Assembly: GCA_022605405.1 (NCBI GenBank)
Contig: JABYQQ010000001.1
Span: forward strand, 4,960,001-5,024,000
DNA: 64,000 nucleotides
Reading direction: 5' to 3'
From: Earliella scabrosa
Lineage: Eukaryota > Basidiomycota > Agaricomycetes > Polyporales > Polyporaceae
In this document: positions 56,556 to 64,000 of the stretch, piece by piece
Numbering within the stretch: position 1 is the first letter of the stretch
Layout of the letters: the number at the start of each line of letters is the position of its first letter
Notes under the pieces: generated by a model
What the model was told of the DNA's origin: nothing
Databases searched by the model: none
The model's input: the letters and a program-made list of their open reading frames with translations, nothing else
Position numbers and translations under genes: made by a program

Positions 56556-58459
56556 CTAGTGAAACGGCATGCTTCCCGCAATGTTCCTGAGAGCCTCCAG
56601 CAACTCCTGGTCCGCGGTCGAGAGAGCGCGTACGTTCTGAGTGCGCCCAACAAACGGCAGCTCGTCCACCTCGCACGTAGCACCCTCCTTAGGTAGCGTC
56701 CCGTTCACAAAGTATTCGCGGACCTGCTTCGCAGTGCACAGCGACGGCGACGACATCGAGCAGTGTCCATACGAGTTTTGCGTGAGGAGTCCCGCGCTTC
56801 CGAAGCGTGAGCGCACGTCCCGGGCCTGCGTGAGCGGGCAGACGGGGTCGTACTGCGTCGAGACGAGGAGGAGCGGGTGCGCGGTGTTCGTTGAGTGCAC
56901 GGGTCCGGTGTAGCGCCATTTGGGGCGGATCTTCCAGTCTGCGCACCGGATGTGCCAGACGACGCGCATTGGCGCCATGAGCGGGGACTGGGCGGCGGCG
57001 TGCTCGTAGGTCCGTGCGAACGCGTCGCGATCGAAGGAGTACGCGGGGCCGTCGCCGCATAAGACGGCCAGGACGGCCTCGGTGTAGCCGGACTGGAACG
57101 GGCTGTTGTCGGTGTCGCACTTGCATTCGGTGGGGTTGCTGATCTGGCGCGCGAGGCTGGCGAGGGCTGTTTGGTTGTTGGTCTCAAGAGCGCGGATCGT
57201 CTGGACGACCGAGGGGAAAGAGGACAACGGGTCGAACGTTGACTGGAAGAGCTGGGTGATGAGAGTCTTGCGGGTTATCACCAGGGGCGGGTCTGCGAGC
57301 GCAACTGGCACTGGATTGCGGGAGACCTCGTCGAGGATGTGGAAGTAGCGCTCGCGGATCTTGGCTGCGCTCGAGTCGTACATGGCACAAGCTTCTGGTC
57401 CGGCTTGGAAGCAGAAGGTGAACAGGGAGTCGACGACGTCGTCGGTGTATACGAGGTCCTCTTCAACGGAACCGGCGCGGTGCAGTTCTGCGTCCCCAAC
57501 GCCGTCGAGAACAAATCGCTTGACTTTGTCGGGATACATGCCAGCGAAGAACTGACCCAGGATTGTTTCGTAGCTCTATGAATAAGCAATTAGACATGTT
57601 GTGAGAGGGCCGCCGATGATGACTCACGAAGCCCCAGTATTGAACTTGCTCCTGCCCCAGAAGACGCGACATCTCCAACATGTCGCGCGCGACGTTGGGC
57701 GTAATAGCGAACCGACCGATGCCCCATTCTCCACCAATGCGTTCCGCGCACCGCTCAGCGACAACTCTCGCCCTGGCATGCGCAATGCCAAGGGCCTCCC
57801 CGCTGGCATTGATGAGCTGCGGGCCTTCCTGGGTCGCGAAGAGAGCCCTCTCCGAGACAGTGTCGAAGCACGTTGCGTCGGACGGGGTCGTTCTACCCAC
57901 TCCGCGCGGGTCGAAGCCGAGAATATCGAAGGAGCTCCCCACGATTCGCGCAATGTCAGTCCCTACTTGTTCGACGAAGTCGACGCCCGACACGCCAGGA
58001 CCACCCGGGTTGAGGAAGATCGTCCCGCGGTAGTTATCCAAGTCCGTGGCTGGGATCATGCGAATAGCGATGGCCACCGTTGGCCCGTCCGGGGTGTCGT
58101 AGTCCAAAGGAAGCAGCAGGCGAGCGCACTTCTGGCCAGCGTAGCATGGTGTCCACCGCAAATCCCGGCGTGGCTGAAGCTGTGTGATTACCCTCATAAG
58201 CGATTGTACCCCAAGGGAGATGAAGAGGAACACAACTTACGGCGGCCCAGTCAAAAGCGCTTTGGTCATCGGGTTTTGAAGAAGGCTTGGGACACCCATG
58301 TCGAAGATGGTACAGAATGGGTAGGAGGATGGCAACAAGCACGGCCAGTGCAAGTCTGAGCCAACTTCGACGTGGTGCGGCGACACGCCTCGACACCGAT
58401 ATGGTTGAAGCACTAGGGATACGTTCCGAAAGCCCGACCTTTTGATCCCATACGTCCAT
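56556..58459 (-). CDS. membrane-anchored TAP-like alpha/beta hydrolase (putative serine aminopeptidase)
   Basis: Three exons (58459-58241, 58179-57628, 57575-56556), all phase 0, give 596 aa. A basic cytosolic N-terminus precedes one hydrophobic helix (about 31-51, LRLALAVLVAILLPILY), so this is a type II membrane protein rather than secreted. The alpha/beta hydrolase core has FLNPGGPGVSG, LGFDPRGVGRT, and the nucleophile elbow YWGFSYET with Ser258 exactly at the second splice junction. Asp500 (TQYDPVCP) and His528 (NSYGHCSM) complete the triad. The C-terminal part is the TAP-like domain. The family includes tripeptidyl aminopeptidases of Streptomyces, but the substrate here is unknown. It is homologous to the gene at 21998-24305 but has a membrane anchor instead of a signal peptide and only 2 introns instead of 11. 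The elbow reads SYE where that gene and most relatives have SYG. Confidence 0.88.
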
Positions 58460-59675
58460 AACGCCTTAGGCCAGATGCCTAAGGAGAATACAGCAGTTGA
58501 GACTCCGAACCGTGATAGCTTAGGAGTCAGTGCAGCGTTCCACATTGGCACAGCCACACTACTAGTCTAGTTTGATTATGTAAGATTTCCTGGACACGTT
58601 AGTGGTCCAGGTCTCCAGCACAGTAATGTCGAATCAGTTTGGGGTGGGAAATCTGTCAAGCTCGCGTGGCTTCGTGTTTCAGGTCACTTAAAATGGCAGG
58701 TGTGGTCCGCGTCGGCCCGGGCGGCAGCTACACGGTCCCGTGCGCGATGTTCGCGCCGTGACGTCCCTGGTGCCTCTCTCCCTCGTCCTTCGCGACGCGT
58801 TCGCGTTCAGGATAAGTACGTGGTTGTACTGGCGTCTGGTTCTTGGAATCACGCGTAGCGGAAATGGCGGGGTGCTGCGCCGCCACACACTGTGCCGACG
58901 TTCTTGTCTCGCACCGCTCGCGACGCCTGTGTCGGGCATCACCATCCTGTTTTTTTACCGACTACGCGAGCGCTGGCGTGTTGTTATAAGGGTCTGGTAA
59001 GGTCTGCGGTGCACCGTCCTCCTTGTTCCTCTCCTCCTGATCAGTTGCTGTGTCGCGCTGTACTCCCGTCCTCTCTCTCTCCGCTGCGCGTGCGGTTTTC
59101 TTGCGATTTGGCGGTGATGAGCGTGGGATTCGACCTACGCTGCGCTGCAACTTGAAGGTACGTCTCTTTCCTCCGCTGCAGATACACTCTGTCCTCATCT
59201 TTTCTGGTTGTGGACATGGTTCTGTGCGTTGCGTGTAGTGTTGAAGCAGCGCTCTCTCCTTTGCTGGAACACCACTCCCATCTGAGCTACCTTGCGCCGT
59301 TGGTGGACGCATTCCCCTCTTCCATGTTCCAGCTACTCCTCTGCTTTTGGTATGTGTTGTTGTCTTATTTCTGCTGTTCGCTTTATCGTCTGACTTGCTG
59401 AACTGTTCTGTTTTCAGAATACAGGCATGCTACATGTCATACACCCCCTGCATTTATTCTGTGGTTACCGCTCGGGCCGAGATACATTCTGCGGCCCATC
59501 GCTCCGTGGCTGTCGGCCCGTCGTCCCTTCCGTGTTGATGTCCGTGTCTGTTCGGATCTGATGTGCTGCACGTGTTGTGCACTTACGTACTGTTTCGCCG
59601 CTGTAAAAAGGGCACAGGGACCATGATGATGGAAACTCAAACACTCGCATTAGACCTCTTCCTTGTCTCTCTTTC
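58460..59675. other. intergenic, no gene seen
   Basis: It lies between the hydrolase promoter (left) and the MYND gene (right). Short frames of up to 116 aa overlap on both strands. A leader exon of the MYND gene could be here but I cannot place one. Confidence 0.4.
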
Positions 59676-60417
59676 ATGCCTGCTGTTGTCTACCCTCATG
59701 TCTGCTTTGCCGCTGGTTGCACCGCACGCTGCTATCAATGGTGTTCACGGTGTAAGCAGGCGTGGTATTGCAGTCAGCAGCATCTGAACGTGGTGCGTGT
59801 TGTCTGCATTGTTCTGACCTGTCGTTCACGGCAGTTAATATCACAGCATTGGCCAGAGCACCGCTTGTCCTGCATAGCAGTCAACGAAAATCGCACCGAC
59901 GTCGTTCATGAGTGTTTGCAGTGTGTTGCTCCTGTCACCAGTGGGATGGTAGTTGGATATGTCTTTTGGGCGTCGGAACGTAAGTTGGCAGCTTTGTCTG
60001 CTTATGTGTTAGTCCTCTGCTCATTGTCTGGTACCGGCAGCTCGTCCGCTCCCAGTCTGGGTGGCAACCACTACTTGGAACCTTCCAAATGGTGACACGC
60101 GGCCCTACCCTTGCCTGGACGGGTTCTTTGAAGGCGAACGCAGCGCAGAACTGATCGTCACGAAAGGTCTACTCGATGCCCCTCTCCGATATCCGCTTGG
60201 CGTGTGGTTTGCCGTGGACGCTCCCCTGCGCCAGTCGCCTGTCAACAACGCGGTCGCTGCGTTTGTTCGCAATTCAGACTGCGAGGCGCGCGTGCCTTGG
60301 TACGGAACTGCTGTTGTGTTGAAGTACAGCGGGTCTCGGCGATGGGCGTATGTTGATATGACTGAGTATGATCTGGGCGGACTCGCCGCCTACTATATGT
60401 CGCAACAGGATGTGTAG
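59676..60417 (+). CDS. MYND-type zinc-finger protein
   Basis: Exons 59676-59792, 59847-59979 and 60041-60417 give 208 aa with consistent phases. The N-terminus is a MYND finger: Cys/His positions in VCFAAGCTARCYQWCSRCKQAWYCSQQH, then after intron 1 HWPEHRLSC, with the family-typical WYCS and HWPxHxxxC spacing. MYND fingers bind Pro-rich peptides or act in protein-protein contacts. After the finger come a conserved-looking middle (VWVATTTWNLPNG) and a C-terminal part ending in RRWAYVDMTEYDLGGLAAYY, which I recall from small agaricomycete MYND proteins of unknown function. Intron 1 could end 12 nt earlier (after GGCAG), but the chosen acceptor gives the standard spacing. It may be regulatory; no other domain is visible. 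Confidence 0.72.
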
Positions 60418-61731
60418 CGCTGTTTTGCAGCTGGGCTTCTGCTCTATAGTGCACGCCTGGAACCGTGACATGCAGCTAGGCAGCGTTGTGCTGTGTTGTG
60501 CGGTGTCTTCGATAGTGTTTTGGCTGCGCGGGGATGTCGTCGGAATCATACGTCTACGTTAGGTTTTGAATTACTCATTTAGCACTGTGGCTTGTAGTCA
60601 GCGCGTTGTAACAGCGTCATGCCCAAGCGTGTGGTATTCCAGCTTGTGGTTCGTGGTTAATGTCCATTTATCTGCATTTGTCGGATGTCCGCCATGTGGT
60701 TTGTTCCCCTTCAAGTTCCGAACGCGGCTTTCACCTGTTAGCAATGGTAGAGTCCATGACGGGTACAATCCGACGAGATTCAAGTTCTGCTAGTACGCCG
60801 TACTGTTTGGGAATTACGGTGGTGTTGTGCTATTACTATATTGCATGGCCAGTCTGCCTGTGTAGTACTCGTGGTGATGACGCCCTGTCATGGTACTGTC
60901 TATCCTGAGGCTGTGGCGCCAGTAGAGTTCACATTAGTACACGCAGGTCTGCAATGCGACAGTTATACTGATTTGACTGTTGCCATGTCATTTGCGAGAG
61001 TTCCTTACTGTCTGTGTAAAGAGCCATTGATGTCACCATCCTCCGAGCGCGGGGATGGATCGTGGAGGACATTTGCGTCTGTTGCTTGTGTTTGTTATGA
61101 GCTCTGTCGTACTTACGCCGTGCTCCGAGTCATTGTGGCGTGCTTACTAGCATGCATCGTCCGTCACGCAAGAAGACAGCGTTGCAGCGCGATGGCGGTG
61201 ATTTCTGCGATTGTCGTGCGCGCAGCGCCGACGGGCCCACGCCGTACTTGTAGCGGTGGCATGAGGGTCTGTCCGGGCTGGTGGAGACTGCGTGGCGGCG
61301 TGTTCAAGCTTGGGTGTGAACAACTTGGATCAAGAACTGTGTACCCTCTCTTTCTGCTATACTTAATATACATGCGGCTCGCACACTATACTCCCCCCAC
61401 CGCCGGATGATTGCTGCGTAGTGGCGGATTTGGAACTTGGACATATGAAGGGTCTCAACGGGCCGCGCGGTACGTCGTCGGCGAGCTTCTGAACTAGGCT
61501 GCTGTTGATCAATCCTTATCCGGACTTTCCCTGGTGGCTACCGTGTGTCGTTTGTGTACGTTTGCTGAGCAGCTTTGCGACCTGTTGTGACTGTGGCGGT
61601 GGTAGATAGTCGAGCTGAGCTACATACTGTGTCTCTCCATGTGGATGTATGTTTGTTCTGGCTCACCTGGTGTTCCAGCTGTAAGATCTCCTGGCGCGCT
61701 GCGGCGATGTCATACTGCAGGCCTGCCATTA
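60418..61731. other. region with possible extra exons of the minus-strand neighbour
   Basis: No independent gene is supported; the 189-aa plus frame at 60841-61410 has no motif. At 61565-61735 the minus strand has exon-like pieces, QYDIAAARQEILQLEHQ and AQLDYLPPPQSQQVAKLLSK. They could continue the coiled-coil gene if its last intron is read differently. Confidence 0.35.
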
Positions 61732-62624
61732 TCATCTGCACATCGGGTTTGTCAGCTGTAGAACAGCCGTGACCAGTGTCGTACCCGCCTTCGTCACTTT
61801 GAACGCCAGCCCGGAGTGCCGCTGCAGCGCAGGGGGGGGAGCGGGATAGAGACGGTGGGACTGTAGTTGCTCGTGCAAGCGTTCGATATGCGCCTGTAGG
61901 CTGGAGATGTATATCGGTCGCCGAAAGGGGGCGCCGAGGTTAACGCTGCACGGGGGAGTGAGATGGGAGCGATTTTGTTGACGTTGTGTACCACTTACAG
62001 CTCGTGCTCACTGAATATTCTCTTTTCGAGAGCGTGGCTCCATATCCTGCGTCTCCTCAGTCTGTAGGTTTCTTGCTTCCCAGCTGACGTGGTTCTGCCC
62101 GCCAGCTGGCGACACCTCTTCGACGACTGTTCGATTTTGTCTGCGATCGCCAGCGCACGCTGTAGGGTACTACCCGGAGGCACCTGGTCGTGGTTGCCCT
62201 GCTCTACGGACCGGTGCGCGGTGTTGATCGGCAATTGGCAGCGGTACAGTGCTGCGGGAGCATGGGGCTGACAGCCCGTGGTGATTTCGTGGTGGCCCGT
62301 TGGGTTACTGACTACGTCTGACTCTGGTTCAAAAAGCGGCGGAGCGACCCATCCGGATAGACGCGTGGTTGCAGCGGGAGAGGGGGTGGGCGTCACGGCA
62401 TCACCAGCATGGGCCATGCCTCTGTTGATGTCTTCGAGGGGGTCGCGAGTCTGGTGTGCTGTCGTACATTGTGATACACGGGGTTCCCGGTCGTAGACAG
62501 AAGAGTAGCGGCCGGTAGATGAAGCGGACGGAGGTGCTGATTCCCCTTGTGTATCGTCGATATGAACCTCATGTACGGTGGGTGGGTCGGAGGAGAGCAG
62601 GGTGTGACACGGCGAGGCTTGCAT
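61732..62624 (-). CDS. hypothetical protein with basic and coiled-coil segments
   Basis: Exons 62624-61999 and 61945-61732, joined by a 53-nt phase-2 intron, give 279 aa. The first 140 residues are Ser/Thr/Pro-rich and look disordered. Near 180-205 there is a basic cluster with TYRLRRRRIW, and after the intron an amphipathic helix-like stretch ISSLQAHIERLHEQLQSHRL suggests a short coiled coil. Basic region followed by coiled coil resembles bZIP layout, but the bZIP Asn/Arg signature is absent. The model ends at a stop right after an acceptor-like site. Exon-like sequence further along (QEILQLEHQ) suggests the true 3' end may be longer. The function is unknown. Confidence 0.42.
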
Positions 62625-63443
62625 TGTGGACTGTAGTAAGAACGTGTTCCCGCTGACTGGGGATGCAGTTGTACTTAAAGACTGCGTTTCGCATTAGTCA
62701 GCACGCGAAGTCGTGGTGCCGGCGCTGTCTTGGTCGGACGGACCGGCGACTGCGCAGTCCGACGGCGACATTCTTGACAGGGTCGTGCGTGGCACTTTCC
62801 GTGCCGAACCGAGATACCGACCTCGGTAACGGCAAGTACGTTCGTGGTTTCCTCCACAGTGACTGACGGTTGCTGATATCGCTAGGATTATGCACAGTGG
62901 TAGGTGTTTGTCAGTATTGGCGTCCTGGTTCCCGCTGTGACTGTTGCGTGGTCGTTATGCAAGTACCGCGGACTATTGCAGGGGGGGGGGGTCCCAGCGG
63001 AGGACTGGCATATTGCACCGATCAGAGAAGTTGTGGGCATACTGGCGGTTGGTGATGCGAGGTCAACGCTGCTTCGCAGGGTCGGTCTACCCCTTACGCA
63101 ATCGCGCTTACACAATTCCGGTCTTCCAACGACCTGTCTTGCATGCAGGTGTGTTGGATATCAAGGTGAGATGAACAGTGTTCTTGCCGCTGCGCGGCAT
63201 TGATCATAGCAGCACACAGCTTGTCGCTAGATAGGCAGGCAGGGAGATGGAGGCGTTGGACTGAAAGGTATTGGGTTTGCGGGCACGCCGTCTATGTCAC
63301 GCAGGGTTCGCGGAACTGCTTGCGGCCCGGCTGCGGTGGCAGGGGGGCTGCACAGTCTGCAGCTTCAATAGGATTCGCTGCAGTTCTGGTCTTCAAACCC
63401 GCTTGCTCGCTCTAGACTCCTCCTCTCACTCTGTTCCTTCGCT
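62625..63443. other. intergenic with a G homopolymer
   Basis: This is a divergent promoter region between the minus-strand coiled-coil gene and the plus-strand gene at 63444. It contains a run of about ten G residues near 62982, a place where sequencing and polymerase slippage are likely. No gene is seen. Confidence 0.45.
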
Positions 63444-64000
63444 ATGGATGAAGACCTCCCTCCATTCGTTCCTCACGATTCCTACATGCGTCAACAGGTT
63501 TGCAGTTATTCGTTGGATCTTCAGTGTGCGTGCCCCCCGAACTAACACTCTATTCGTTGCTTCAGATTGCGCGTTTTGACGAGAGGGCAACATCGACCGC
63601 GTCCGAGTCTTTCATCAGTCCTGCCAGTGCCTCGTTCGATGGAGAGTACGAAGTGTCGCAGACTCGGCTCAATGTTAGTTCAGTCGTCATCGGCCCCGCT
63701 CCTCTCTACGCTGACTACCTGTTTCCCGCCCCGCCGCGCCGTTGTGGTACTTCGCTACTGGAGCAGAGTTATCTTGCGTACGACGGCGATCTGCTCATAG
63801 ACCACGCTTCTATACCTCCCAGCGCACTGCCGCCGTCCACTGAGGCCGTACTTCCGATAGCATCGACAGGGGCGTTGTCCTTTGTGAGCTCGGGAGCTGA
63901 CGCAGTTGCAACATCCTCGCATCAGCTTCCTGCCTACCTATATGGCGGCGTCGAGGGGTACTCACCGTGGACGGCGGCAGCAGAGTGCGTACCGTGCCTT
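63444..64000 (+). CDS. hypothetical protein, 5' part only (runs off the window)
   Basis: Exon 1 (63444-63497, MDEDLPPFVPHDSYMRQQ) joins in phase 0 across a 68-nt intron to an exon from 63566 that stays open to the end of the window. The visible 163 residues are acidic and Ser/Ala/Pro-rich with YEVSQTRLNVSSVVIGPAP, LEQSYLAYDGDLLIDHASIPP and YLYGGVEGYSPW. There is no signal peptide or membrane helix. The good splice pair and the long open frame support a real gene. I do not recognise the family. Confidence 0.55.

Noticed and set aside
1..64000. CRISPR arrays, insertion sequences or other bacterial mobile elements
   Set aside because: No regularly spaced repeats and no transposase or reverse transcriptase frames seen; the sequence is eukaryotic.

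Overview
This looks like nuclear DNA of a filamentous basidiomycete, most likely an Agaricomycete and perhaps a polypore (the order is inference). The genome is GC-rich. Genes are intron-dense, with phase-consistent GT-AG introns mostly of 50-100 nt. There is an intron-bearing nuclear tRNA-Ser, and several gene families are typical of mushrooms. No bacterial operon structure is seen.

Layout. 1-20.1 kb is almost gene-free: only one Ser/Pro-rich hypothetical gene (5.55-6.69 kb, minus) stands out, and the roughly 13 kb after it holds only shadow ORFs and small repeats. 20.1-26.9 kb is a mosaic of duplicated and decaying genes. It has an intact ASCH/PUA-like gene, a secreted tripeptidyl-aminopeptidase-like (TAP-like) hydrolase of 12 exons with one apparent missing base, a truncated second ASCH copy, a broken unknown gene, a 3' remnant of the hydrolase, and two 3' remnants of a homeodomain gene.

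27.0-45.2 kb is bounded by two closely similar O-fucosyltransferase-like type II membrane proteins in inverted orientation (27.0-28.7 minus; 42.3-44.0 plus). Each is followed tail-to-tail by homeodomain-gene sequence, a remnant on the left and an apparently complete gene on the right. Between the arms lie a phosphoribosylformylglycinamidine synthase (ADE6/PurL, de novo purine synthesis), a Cps1-like family 2 processive glycosyltransferase, tRNA-Ser(UGA), and a PHO84-like phosphate transporter of 13 exons.

The most unusual gene is the complete homeodomain gene (44.23-45.24 kb minus). As I splice it, it encodes two adjacent homeodomains, both lacking the normally invariant recognition-helix Asn51.

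45.2-64.0 kb is ordinary single-copy sequence: a single-pass Ser-rich membrane protein with a pentapeptide repeat tail, a small unknown gene, a cytosolic carnitine acetyltransferase (YAT2-like), a second, membrane-anchored TAP-like hydrolase, a MYND zinc-finger protein, a coiled-coil protein, and the 5' part of an unknown gene running off the end. The genes do not form one pathway. The main theme is segmental duplication and decay around the homeodomain and O-fucosyltransferase-like genes.

All exon models were built by hand from splice consensus, reading phase and family knowledge; no search or transcript data were used.
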